A stretch of 52,696 bases of DNA from Myxococcales bacterium (GTDB lineage Bacteria > Myxococcota_A > Polyangia > GCA-2747355). The position numbers and the translations under genes were made by a program. Position 1 is the stretch's first letter. Every line of letters begins with the position of its first letter. Location of the stretch: contig JAGQIK010000120.1 in assembly GCA_020431405.1 (NCBI GenBank), forward strand, positions 1 through 52,696, given 5' to 3'. The notes under the pieces were generated by a model, which searched no databases, was not told the origin of the DNA, and was given only the letters and a program-made list of their open reading frames with translations. Shown in pieces: positions 33,414 through 41,239 of the stretch.

Positions 33414-34580
33414 ATGAAGCGCGCGCGGGTGACGGCGGCGTGTTGCTTGCTGGCAGCGTTGGGGCTGTCGGCGAGCGCGTGTCGACACGAGGCGAGCGTT
33501 GGCCCGGGGGGCGACGCGAGCAACGACAGCAGGGACGGCGGCGACGGCGACAGCACCCGTGACCAAGGGCCGCCGCCGATGCTCGAGACCGTCACCTCGG
33601 GCGAGCACAAGCTGGCCGATGGCAACCCCAAGACGATCTCGATCGAAGGCTGGACTCCCGCCGATCTCGTTCACAGCTTCGTGCTGTGCTCGTATCGCAC
33701 CGCGGACGAACAGCCGTCGGGCGTGCCTGCTTGCCGTCTGACCAAGGCTGGCCTGGTCATCGGCACGGGACCGGGCACGGGCGATCTGAGTACGGTCGTG
33801 CGCTGGACCGTCGTGCGAGACGTCAGCTTCGATGTCCGGCGCGGCGAGGTGACGCTCGCGAACGGGATCGGCGAGTCCGAGGCCATCAAGGGCAAGTTCG
33901 CGGCCGATCGGTCATTCATCCTGGTCGATGCGACGACCAAGGAGACGTCTCAGATCGCGGACGAGGGACGGCTGATCCGACCGGTCGTCACTGGCGCCGA
34001 CTTCGTGCTGACGCGCCTCTCCGCCCAGAATGACGCCACGGCGTACTGGCAGGTCGTGCAGCTGGCCAACGACGGGCGGGTGGTCGCCGGCACGACGTCG
34101 ATCGCGACCGACAGCAACACCGCTGTGGACACCTTCCCGCAGGTCACGCTCGAGCGCTCGTTCGTGCTGTTCTCGGTGACCGGGCCAACCAACATCGGCG
34201 GCTTCGAGCAGCGCTACTCGGTGCAAGCGACGCTCTCGGCGGGAAGCGTCGAGTTCAAGCGCGGCGTCGCCGAAGGGCCGCTCGATATCACCTACTTCGT
34301 CGTCGAGCTCGCCGCAGGCAACCAGGTCAAGCATCTCCCGCCGGAACTGAGCTTGGGCCAATCGCGCGAGATCTTTGTCTCGCCCGCGGTGGATCCCGAT
34401 CTGTCGTTTGTCGTGCACTCGCTGCAGTCGAACACGCTCGGCCGCACGGCCGCGAGGGTCGACACCGCCTACACGGCGGCGCTGTCGAAGGCCGGTGACC
34501 GTGTCGAGCTGAAGCGGATCGGCGGCGGCAACGCCGTCTCGACGGTCTCGACGAGCGTGATCCGGCTAGCCAGCCCGTAA
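33414..34580 (+). CDS. Lipoprotein with four repeated beta-rich segments
   Basis: A 388-residue lipoprotein: lipobox ASAC, a short Asp/Gly stalk (to about 52), then strand-rich sequence with a recurring [H/R]SF[V/I]L or DFVL strand at four places (HSFVLCSY, RSFILVDA, ADFVLTRL, RSFVLFSV) about 50-75 residues apart, with a later related LSFVVHSL. Each segment ends in a polar turn and a long strand. This looks like tandem beta-sandwich or jelly-roll units; no family is recognised. It is not obviously co-transcribed with a neighbour and is convergent with the next gene. Confidence 0.72.
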   Translation: MKRARVTAACCLLAALGLSASACRHEASVGPGGDASNDSRDGGDGDSTRDQGPPPMLETVTSGEHKLADGNPKTISIEGWTPADLVHSFVLCSYRTADEQPSGVPACRLTKAGLVIGTGPGTGDLSTVVRWTVVRDVSFDVRRGEVTLANGIGESEAIKGKFAADRSFILVDATTKETSQIADEGRLIRPVVTGADFVLTRLSAQNDATAYWQVVQLANDGRVVAGTTSIATDSNTAVDTFPQVTLERSFVLFSVTGPTNIGGFEQRYSVQATLSAGSVEFKRGVAEGPLDITYFVVELAAGNQVKHLPPELSLGQSREIFVSPAVDPDLSFVVHSLQSNTLGRTAARVDTAYTAALSKAGDRVELKRIGGGNAVSTVSTSVIRLASP

Positions 34581-34608
34581 CGCTCGCGCGCACCCGCTGG
34601 CCAGGCTG

Positions 34609-35313
34609 CTAGCGCTTGCGGCGCGGCTCGAGCGACACCGAGTAGCCGAGCTTGGTCAGCTTCTGCTGCACGGCGCGCAGCAGCTCGGGGCTCGAGAAGT
34701 CCACCGGCGAGTCGGGGTGGTGGATGATCTTGATGTGGCCGGGCAGCGTGCGCTCGATGAAGCCTGCCACGCCCTTCTGCATGTTGGGCGCCAGCTGCTG
34801 CGCCAGCATGATGTGGATGTTGTGGCCGACGGCGATGGTGTCGGCGCGATCGGAGTAGACGAAGGCTTTGCGCTTGCCGACGGCGATGCTGTCGAGCTCG
34901 CCTTTGGCCGCGCGATCGAGCAGCGCAGGCGCGTAGGGATCGTTCTTCTGCTTGGCAGCGCGCTTGGCGCGCGGCGCGTTGGCGCGCGCGACGATGCGCC
35001 CCATACGCGCCAGCAGCGAGTCGCTGCGCGTCGGCTCGAAGCTGACCTTGAAGAGGCCGTTCTTGGCGGCGCTGACGCCGGTGACGCGGGCGCCGAGCTT
35101 CTCGATGCTCGAAAGGCCCGTGCCGCTTTTGACGACGAGGGTCTTGCGGCCGATGACGGTCAGCCCGTCGATGCGCAGCAGGCGATGGCCCTGCTTGGTG
35201 CGCACGCGATGGATGCGGCGCCTGGTCTCGGGCGCTGCGTGCGCCGCGCTGCTCGCGACGAGCGCGCAAGCGCACAGGGTGATGGCCAACGTTGTCCCGG
35301 CAAAACGTCGCAC
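34609..35313 (-). CDS. Exported basic protein of unknown function
   Basis: A 234-residue protein with a Sec signal peptide (cut after about residue 26, AHA/AP) and a basic mature part. A central region (GLTVIGRKTLVVKSGTGLSSIEKLG) and a C-terminal region (KAFVYSDRADTIAVGHNIHIML, then HIKIIHHPDSPVDFS) have alternating hydrophobic residues, and a run of Arg/Lys ends the chain. No family is recognised. GTG start without a Shine-Dalgarno; the hexamer 7 nt upstream is not a good -10. It is convergent with the repeated-segment lipoprotein gene and separated from the beta-helix gene upstream by 99 nt. Confidence 0.6.
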   Translation of the reverse strand: MRRFAGTTLAITLCACALVASSAAHAAPETRRRIHRVRTKQGHRLLRIDGLTVIGRKTLVVKSGTGLSSIEKLGARVTGVSAAKNGLFKVSFEPTRSDSLLARMGRIVARANAPRAKRAAKQKNDPYAPALLDRAAKGELDSIAVGKRKAFVYSDRADTIAVGHNIHIMLAQQLAPNMQKGVAGFIERTLPGHIKIIHHPDSPVDFSSPELLRAVQQKLTKLGYSVSLEPRRKR

Positions 35314-35412
35314 GGGCTGTAAGAATGCAAGGCCAGATCCAATGCGCGCTGTCGTGATTCCAGCTGCTTAGCTCTACTGCGGGTGGCTAGGCCAGCCGCG
35401 CGCGCCGGATGC

Positions 35413-37128
35413 TCAAGGCTCCACCGCGCCCGCGGCGCAGTTGTTCTGAGGACGGGTGTTGCCGCGCTGGTCGACGGCGGGGCAGCTCTTGCCGGCACCG
35501 ATCACGGGGCTGCCCGAGGCAGGCAGCATCGTCTGCGTGGGGCCGCCGTTGTCGGCGAGGGCGCCGAGCTGCGCGTCCTGCCAGTTGATGTTCTCGACGC
35601 AGGCGGTGTCGTCGATCTTTCCGTCGGAGCGCTTGCGCGGCCACTGGAAGTTGTCGGCGCCCTGCTTGGGCTGATGCCAGCAAGCCTGCGGGTTGTAGGG
35701 CTCCTTGGTGGTGTTGTTCCAGAAGACCGTGTTGTAGACCTTCACCGCGCCGCCGGGTCCAAGCGCCGCCGTGAAGAGGCCGGCACCGCCCTCGGCCTTG
35801 TTGTTGGCGAAGGTGCAGTTGCGGATCTCGCCGCCGCCGTTGTGCGACAGCGCGCCCATCAGCCCCTTGGGGCTCGAGTTGTTGACGAAGGTCGTGTTGA
35901 CGATGTTAGCCAGCGTGTTGAGCTCGGTGCGCACGCCGCCGCCCGATCCCTCTTCGACGATGTTGTCGGCGACGAGGCTCTGCGAGAGCGTGAAGTCCGA
36001 GTTGGAGATGTAGAGGCAGCCACCGCCCTTGCCGGCCGTGTTGCCGCGCAGGATCGATTTTTCGAAGGTCGCCTTGCGGCGCTGCCCGTTGGCGGTGCGA
36101 AAGACGCAGCCGCCCAGCTCGTTGCAGCGATTGCCGGTGAACGTGACGCCGCAGAAGCGCTGCTCGAGATCGTCGGCGCCGTCGATGGAGATCGCGCCGC
36201 CGTTGCCGCCGGCGCCGCCCTGATTCATGTGCCCCACGCCGGGACATCCGGCCTTGACGTAGTTCTGCCCGCTGCCGGTGGCGCGGTTGTTGTCGAAGGT
36301 GACGTTGACGAACGTGCCCGTGCTCTGCAAAAGCCCGACGGCGCCGCCGTTGCTGCCTTGGTTGTCCTTGAAGCTGCTGCCGACGATGGTGATCTCGAGC
36401 GAGCCGGTGGCGTAGATCGCGCCGCCGCCGACATCGGGCCCGGGCGAAGCGGCCTGGTTTCCGACAAAGCTGCAGTCGATGACGTGCAGCACCATGTCGC
36501 GCAGCAGCAGCGCGCCGCCGCCGCCGTCCTTGTAGCCGTGGGCGCAGTCGGGGTTCTGCGGATCCTGCGGCGTGAAGTCGGTGCCGGTGGCCTTGCCGCG
36601 GATCAGCGTCAGGCGCTGCAGCGTGAGCGTCTTGGTGTTCTTGCGATAGTCGGGATGCACCGCCTCGAAGATGCGCACCTTGCCTTCGCCGTCGAGGGTC
36701 ACGGTGCCGCCGCCGTCGATGACGGTGTCCTTGTCGGTGGGGATCGTGATCGTCTGGGTGATCGCGATGGTGGCCGGCGCGGCGCCGCAGTTGAACGTGA
36801 TCACGCCGCCGTTTTGCACCGCGCTGGCGAGCGCGGCCGCCGTGCAGCTTGCCGGCGTGCCGCTGCCGACACGCTGCGTGGGCGACGTAGTGTCGGCCAG
36901 CGTGATCGGCACCTGGCAGGTGGCGGGCGGCGGCGGCGGCGCTGTGATGTCGCCGCCGGGGATGTCGGGTGCGCCGCCCTCGCGGCGCGTGATCGGCGGG
37001 CCATCGCCCGGGCTGTCGCCGCCGCCATCGCGCGGCTTGTTGACGTTCTCTCCGGCGGGAGCGCTGCTATCGCTGCAACCGGCGCACAGCAGCCCCGCGA
37101 GCAGTCCGACCATCATCGATGTACGCAT
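35413..37128 (-). CDS. Lipoprotein with right-handed beta-helix
   Basis: A 571-residue lipoprotein. Lipobox CAGC is followed by a stalk (Gly/Asp/Pro, to about 70). From about 130 to 530 the chain has parallel beta-helix coils with Asn ladders: FVGNQAA, FKDNQGS, FDNNRAT, FTGNRCNE, LRGNTAGK, VADNIVEE, FVNNSSP and FANNKAEGG. The end (DNGGPTQTMLP, SPVIGAG, RGNTRPQN) is a hallmark of choice-of-anchor/parallel beta-helix repeat proteins. No catalytic residues of pectate lyases can be assigned. The start at 37128 is chosen because TACCAT is 7 nt upstream; an ATG at 37137 overlaps that hexamer. Confidence 0.85.
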   Translation of the reverse strand: MRTSMMVGLLAGLLCAGCSDSSAPAGENVNKPRDGGGDSPGDGPPITRREGGAPDIPGGDITAPPPPPATCQVPITLADTTSPTQRVGSGTPASCTAAALASAVQNGGVITFNCGAAPATIAITQTITIPTDKDTVIDGGGTVTLDGEGKVRIFEAVHPDYRKNTKTLTLQRLTLIRGKATGTDFTPQDPQNPDCAHGYKDGGGGALLLRDMVLHVIDCSFVGNQAASPGPDVGGGAIYATGSLEITIVGSSFKDNQGSNGGAVGLLQSTGTFVNVTFDNNRATGSGQNYVKAGCPGVGHMNQGGAGGNGGAISIDGADDLEQRFCGVTFTGNRCNELGGCVFRTANGQRRKATFEKSILRGNTAGKGGGCLYISNSDFTLSQSLVADNIVEEGSGGGVRTELNTLANIVNTTFVNNSSPKGLMGALSHNGGGEIRNCTFANNKAEGGAGLFTAALGPGGAVKVYNTVFWNNTTKEPYNPQACWHQPKQGADNFQWPRKRSDGKIDDTACVENINWQDAQLGALADNGGPTQTMLPASGSPVIGAGKSCPAVDQRGNTRPQNNCAAGAVEP

Positions 37129-37135
37129 GACGATC

Positions 37136-37141
37136 ATGGTA
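37136..37141 (-). promoter_or_regulatory. Candidate -10 element (TACCAT) for the beta-helix gene
   Basis: On the minus strand TACCAT is followed by 7 nt and ATG (37128). It supports that start over the ATG at 37137. Confidence 0.4.
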
Positions 37142-37277
37142 CCGCGCTCGCCGCACCGTTGACGACGGTCAAGCCCTTGCGCCTTGCCTAGGCTCACGTG
37201 GACTCACCTCGCGACGAAACCACTGACGTTTCCGGTCGGAACGCCCCTTGCTCTCCGCTGTCGCGCAGGAGATGCCG

Positions 37278-38210
37278 ATGGCCCAGACCACACGCCGCGC
37301 GCTCGCGCGCCTCGTCGACGAGCCGCTGCTGCTGTTCATCATCGCCGGCGCGCTGCTTTACGGGGCCAGCGCGCTGCTCACACGCGGCACCGCGGCGCGC
37401 GCGACGGCGAGCGATCTCGTGATCAGCGGCGACTTCGTACGCGGCCTCGAAGCGCGCCTCTCGCTTCGTCACGGCCGCAAGCCGACGCGTGACGAGCTGC
37501 GTGGCGAGCTGAGGCGGTTCCTCGAGACCGAGCTCTACTACCGCGAGGCGCTGCGGCTCGGGCTCGACCGCGGCGACGTGATCGTGCGGCGCCGGCTGGC
37601 GCAGAAGATGCGCTTCGTCGCCGAAGACTTCGCCCGCCTCGCCGAGCCGAGCGCGCGCGATCTGCGGCGCTACCTGGTCAAGCACGCGGCGCGCTACCGG
37701 CGCGGATCGCGCATCGCCTTCACGCAGCGCTTCATCGCGCGCTCGCGTGGCGCCGCCATGGAGAGCGACGCCCGGGCGCTGCTCGACGCGCTGCGCGCGG
37801 GTCGCTCAGGGCGCGCGGACGCGGCGCCGGTGGCTGCGCCGAAGAGCCCGGCCAGCGCGGCACACATCGCGCGCCGCTTCGGCGAGCGTTTCGCCGCGGC
37901 CGTGGCGCGCCTCGAGTCCGGCACGTGGCACGGGCCCTTCGCGAGCGCCTACGGCCTGCACGTGGTGCGCGTCGAGCGGCGCGTAGAGGGGCGTGACGCC
38001 ACGCTCGCCGAGGTGCGCAGCAAGGTGCGCGCAGATCTCCTCGCCGATCGCGAGCGAGCGGCGCAGCGCCGCTTCGTCACGCGCCTCGAGCGGCGCTTCG
38101 GCGTGCGCTACGACGCCGCGGCCAAGGCGCACCTCGGCTTCGACTTGCCCGCGACGAAGACTCGGCTCGCCTCCGCGCCGGCCGCGGTCGGCGCCGCGGT
38201 GGCGCGATGA
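37278..38210 (+). CDS. Membrane-anchored parvulin-like peptidyl-prolyl isomerase
   Basis: A 310-residue protein with one N-terminal membrane helix (about 17-37) and a periplasmic part. The N-terminal helical section (LRGELRRFLETELYYREALRLGL) resembles SurA/PpiC-type chaperone helices, and the C-terminal portion (about 200-275) ends in GPFASAYGLHVVRV, the core of parvulin-type isomerase domains, though the middle of the domain is short. A Shine-Dalgarno (aggag, 37267-37271) favours the ATG at 37278 over earlier starts. It overlaps the HupE gene by 4 nt (ATGA). I recall comparable isomerase/HupE/DUF3604 neighbourhoods in other proteobacteria. Confidence 0.8.
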   Translation: MAQTTRRALARLVDEPLLLFIIAGALLYGASALLTRGTAARATASDLVISGDFVRGLEARLSLRHGRKPTRDELRGELRRFLETELYYREALRLGLDRGDVIVRRRLAQKMRFVAEDFARLAEPSARDLRRYLVKHAARYRRGSRIAFTQRFIARSRGAAMESDARALLDALRAGRSGRADAAPVAAPKSPASAAHIARRFGERFAAAVARLESGTWHGPFASAYGLHVVRVERRVEGRDATLAEVRSKVRADLLADRERAAQRRFVTRLERRFGVRYDAAAKAHLGFDLPATKTRLASAPAAVGAAVAR

Positions 38211-39286
38211 GCCGCGCACTGGTGATCACGCTGCCGCTGCTGCTGCTGCTCTGCGGCAGCCGCGAGGCGAGCGCGCACCGCTTCGCCGCCGGCGTGCTCG
38301 AGGTTCGCGGCAACCGCCACGACGTGCTGGTCACGCTCAGCGCGCCGAGCGCCGCCTTCGACGCGCTGCAGATCAAGCTGCCCGCGCGCTGCCGCACGCA
38401 CGGCAAGGGCCAGCTGCGCAGCCACGACAAGACACGCTCGAGCGCGCAGCGCTATCGCTGCAGCGGCGCCGGCATCGTGGGCGCCACGCTGCGTCTCGAC
38501 GGGCTCGGCAGCGCCAACGTCAGCGTGGTGGCGCGCCTCGACATCCTTGGCGCGACGGGCAAGCTGACCGGCGCAGGCGAGCCGACGCTGCTCACCGCGG
38601 CCGCGCCCACGCTGCGCATCGGTCGCGCCGCAGCGGGGGATCGCCTGCAGGCGGCGGCACGCTATCTGCGCCTCGGTGTCGAGCACATCCTGCTCGGCGT
38701 CGACCACCTCGCCTTCGTCGCCTGCCTGCTGCTGCTCGTCGGACGCGATCTGCCGCGGAAGGCTTCTGCGCGGCCCACGAATCGACGGCGGCTGCTGCAG
38801 ACCATCACCGCCTTCACGCTCGGCCACAGCGTCACGCTCTCGCTGGCAGCCACCGGCGCGCTGAGCCTCGCGCCAGCGCCTACCGAGGCGCTGATCGCGC
38901 TGTCGATCGTGCTGCTGGCGCGCGAAGCGCTGCGCGCGCGCAGCAGCGGCGGCGACGGCGAGCAGCCGAGCTCGCTCGCGCAGCGCCGGCCGTGGCTGGT
39001 CGCCGCGTCGTTCGGCTTGTTGCACGGCCTGGGCTTTGCCGGCGCGCTCGGCGAGATCGGCTTGGCCCCCGACGCCGTGCTCGTCTCGCTGGCGAGCTTC
39101 AACCTCGGCGTCGAGCTCGGGCAGATCGTGTTCGTCGTCGTCGCACTGGGCGTGGTGGCGCTGCTGCCACGCGTGGTCAAAGCAGCGCGCTCGCCGCGTC
39201 TGGCGCGCGTCGTCCTCGTCGCCCTCGGCACGCTGGCGGGCTACTGGCTCGCCGAGCGCGTCGTCGCCGTCTGCGCACTGGCATGA
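38207..39286 (+). CDS. HupE/UreJ-family membrane protein
   Basis: A 359-residue protein with a signal peptide (ends EASA), an exported strand-rich N-terminal domain (about 24-155) and a C-terminal block of about six membrane helices. The membrane part has family motifs LGVEHILLGVDHLAFV, FTLGHSVTLSL, FGLLHGLGFAGAL and FNLGVELGQ; the repeated His/Asp/Glu residues within helices could bind a metal. HupE/UreJ relatives carry nickel in hydrogenase and urease operons, but no such genes are here. It overlaps both neighbours (ATGA upstream; its TGA lies within the first ATG of the DUF3604 frame). Confidence 0.88.
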   Translation: MSRALVITLPLLLLLCGSREASAHRFAAGVLEVRGNRHDVLVTLSAPSAAFDALQIKLPARCRTHGKGQLRSHDKTRSSAQRYRCSGAGIVGATLRLDGLGSANVSVVARLDILGATGKLTGAGEPTLLTAAAPTLRIGRAAAGDRLQAAARYLRLGVEHILLGVDHLAFVACLLLLVGRDLPRKASARPTNRRRLLQTITAFTLGHSVTLSLAATGALSLAPAPTEALIALSIVLLAREALRARSSGGDGEQPSSLAQRRPWLVAASFGLLHGLGFAGALGEIGLAPDAVLVSLASFNLGVELGQIVFVVVALGVVALLPRVVKAARSPRLARVVLVALGTLAGYWLAERVVAVCALA

Positions 39287-39303
39287 AACGCATGGGAGGT
39301 CCT

Positions 39304-41226
39304 ATGAGCATCGATCGATCACGCGCCGCGCTGAGCGCTGCGGCGCTGTTGGTCTGCGCGCTGTTGGTGTGGGGCGCGATGGGGTGCGGTGGTGAGGATG
39401 GCGCCGCGACGACGGGCACAGAGCGCGCCGCGGCGTCCGGGTCGGGCACAGGCTCGGGTACGGGCACGGGCACAGGGTCGGGCACGGGGTCGAGCACGAC
39501 GTGTGGCGACTACGATTCGCTGCGCAACCCGTACTTCGGCGATCTGCACGTGCACACCAGCTACTCGTTCGACGCCTACGTGTTCGGCAATCGCAACGAC
39601 CCGGCCGCCTCCTATCGCTTCGCCAAGGGCCAGACGATCTATCTCGCGCCGCTCGATGCCAACGGCAACGGCACGCGGCCGTTCAAGCTCGAACGTCCAC
39701 TGGACTTCGCCGCGGCCACCGACCACTCCGAGTACCTCGGCGAGGTCGACATCTGCACTACGCCAGGCAGCCCCGGCTACTACTCGCTGACGTGCATCAC
39801 CTACCGCAGCAGCACCATCGGCGGCTTCGCCACCTTCGGCCAAGAGCTGACCAAAGAAGCCCCCAAGCGCGACGTGTTCTGCGGCCTCGGCGGCGCCAAC
39901 TGCGTATCTCGCGCGCGCACCGTCTGGCAGCGAACCATCAGCGCCGCCAACGACGCCTACGACAGGTGCAGCTTCAGCAGCCTCGTAGCCTACGAATGGA
40001 CCGGCACCACCGGCGGCGACAACCTGCACCGCAACGTCGTCTTCTCGGGTGACAACCTGCCGGCCGAGCCCGTCAGCTACTTCGAGGAGCCCACGCCGCA
40101 GGGGCTGTGGGCGGCGCTCGAAGCGCGCTGTAAGAACGTCGCCGGCTGCGACGTGCTCGCCATCCCGCACAACTCCAACGCGAGCAACGGCAACATGTGG
40201 AAGGCGCCCGCGTCGGCGTCGGAGGCGGCGCTGCGAGCCGCGCTCGAGCCGCTCGTCGAGATCGTTCAGCACAAGGGCGAATCCGAGTGCCAGACCACGC
40301 TGATCAACAACGACGAGGCCTGCGGCTTCGAGAAGCTCTCGTCCAAGCAGCAGCCGGCGATGAGCTTCGTGCGCCAAGCGCTCGCCGAGGGGCTTCGCCA
40401 GCAGCTCATCCGCGGCGTCAACCCGTTCAAGCTCGGCATCGTCGGCGCCACCGACACGCACAACAGCACGCCCGGCGCCGTCGAGGAGGCCAACTTCGCC
40501 GGCCACATGGCCGCGCAGGACGCCACGCTCGCCGCGCGCCTTCTGCTCGGCGGCAACACCAACCCCGGCGGCCTGACCGTCGCGTGGGCCGAGCAGAACT
40601 CGCGCGAGGCGATCTTCGCCGCCTTCAAGCGGCGCGAGACCTACGCCACCAGCGGCACGCGCCCCATCGTGCGCTTCTTCGGCGGCTGGAGCTATCCGGA
40701 CGACGCCTGCAGCAAATCTGATCGCACGCTGGTGTCGCTCGGCTATCGCGGCGGCGTGCCGATGGGCGGCACGCTCAGCGGGCGCCCCAGCGGCGCGGGC
40801 GCGCCAGTGTTCATCATCCGCGCGCTGCGCGACCCCGGCAACACCCCGAGCGCCGGCATCGATCTGCAGCGCCTGCAGGTGGTCAAAGGCTGGGTCGAAA
40901 ACGGCATCCTACAGCGTCGCGTGTACACGGTGGCGGGCAGCGACAACAACGGCGCCGGCGTGAGCCTCAGCACCTGTCAGCCCACCGGCAGCGGCCACGC
41001 GAGCCTGTGCGCGCGCTGGAGCGACCCCGACTTCAAAGCCGACAAGCTCGCCTTCTACTACGTGCGCGTGCTCGAAAACCCGACGTGCCGCTGGTCGTGG
41101 CGACAGTGTCTCGCCGCCGGCGTCAGCTGCGAGACGCCGCAGCTCGGCTGGAAGAAGGCCTGCTGCGATCTGCCCAAGACGATTCAAGAGCGCGCCTGGA
41201 CCTCGCCGATCTGGTACCAGCCGTGA
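39304..41226 (+). CDS. DUF3604 lipoprotein (PHP-like putative metal-dependent hydrolase)
   Basis: A 640-residue lipoprotein: lipobox MGC, then a Gly/Ser/Thr linker and a DUF3604 domain to the end. Metal-site motifs typical of PHP-like hydrolases are present: FGDLHVHTSYSFD near the start, AATDHSEYLGEV, AIPHNSN and GATDTHNSTPG. Substrate unknown. Two starts are possible: ATG at 39283, which overlaps the HupE stop, and ATG at 39304, which follows ggaggt. The second is preferred because of that site and the better signal peptide. The DUF3604-HupE-isomerase order suggests that the isomerase folds, and HupE supplies metal to, this exported hydrolase; that link is inference. Confidence 0.88.
   Translation: MSIDRSRAALSAAALLVCALLVWGAMGCGGEDGAATTGTERAAASGSGTGSGTGTGTGSGTGSSTTCGDYDSLRNPYFGDLHVHTSYSFDAYVFGNRNDPAASYRFAKGQTIYLAPLDANGNGTRPFKLERPLDFAAATDHSEYLGEVDICTTPGSPGYYSLTCITYRSSTIGGFATFGQELTKEAPKRDVFCGLGGANCVSRARTVWQRTISAANDAYDRCSFSSLVAYEWTGTTGGDNLHRNVVFSGDNLPAEPVSYFEEPTPQGLWAALEARCKNVAGCDVLAIPHNSNASNGNMWKAPASASEAALRAALEPLVEIVQHKGESECQTTLINNDEACGFEKLSSKQQPAMSFVRQALAEGLRQQLIRGVNPFKLGIVGATDTHNSTPGAVEEANFAGHMAAQDATLAARLLLGGNTNPGGLTVAWAEQNSREAIFAAFKRRETYATSGTRPIVRFFGGWSYPDDACSKSDRTLVSLGYRGGVPMGGTLSGRPSGAGAPVFIIRALRDPGNTPSAGIDLQRLQVVKGWVENGILQRRVYTVAGSDNNGAGVSLSTCQPTGSGHASLCARWSDPDFKADKLAFYYVRVLENPTCRWSWRQCLAAGVSCETPQLGWKKACCDLPKTIQERAWTSPIWYQP
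39436..39492 (+). repeat. Gly-Ser/Gly-Thr coding repeat (linker of the DUF3604 lipoprotein)
   Basis: Nineteen codons alternate Gly with Ser or Thr, built from variants of the 6-mers ggcacg and ggctcg. It forms the flexible tether between the lipid anchor and the enzyme domain, and may vary in copy number. Confidence 0.6.
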
Positions 41227-41239
41227 GCGCGCCTCGCGA

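Noticed and set aside
37129..37197. Longer N-terminus for the beta-helix lipoprotein
   Set aside because: The extra residues would precede a good signal peptide, and a TACCAT box lies inside them.
38207..39286. Assigning HupE to hydrogenase or urease maturation
   Set aside because: No hydrogenase, urease or accessory gene occurs in the window; the neighbours are an isomerase and DUF3604.
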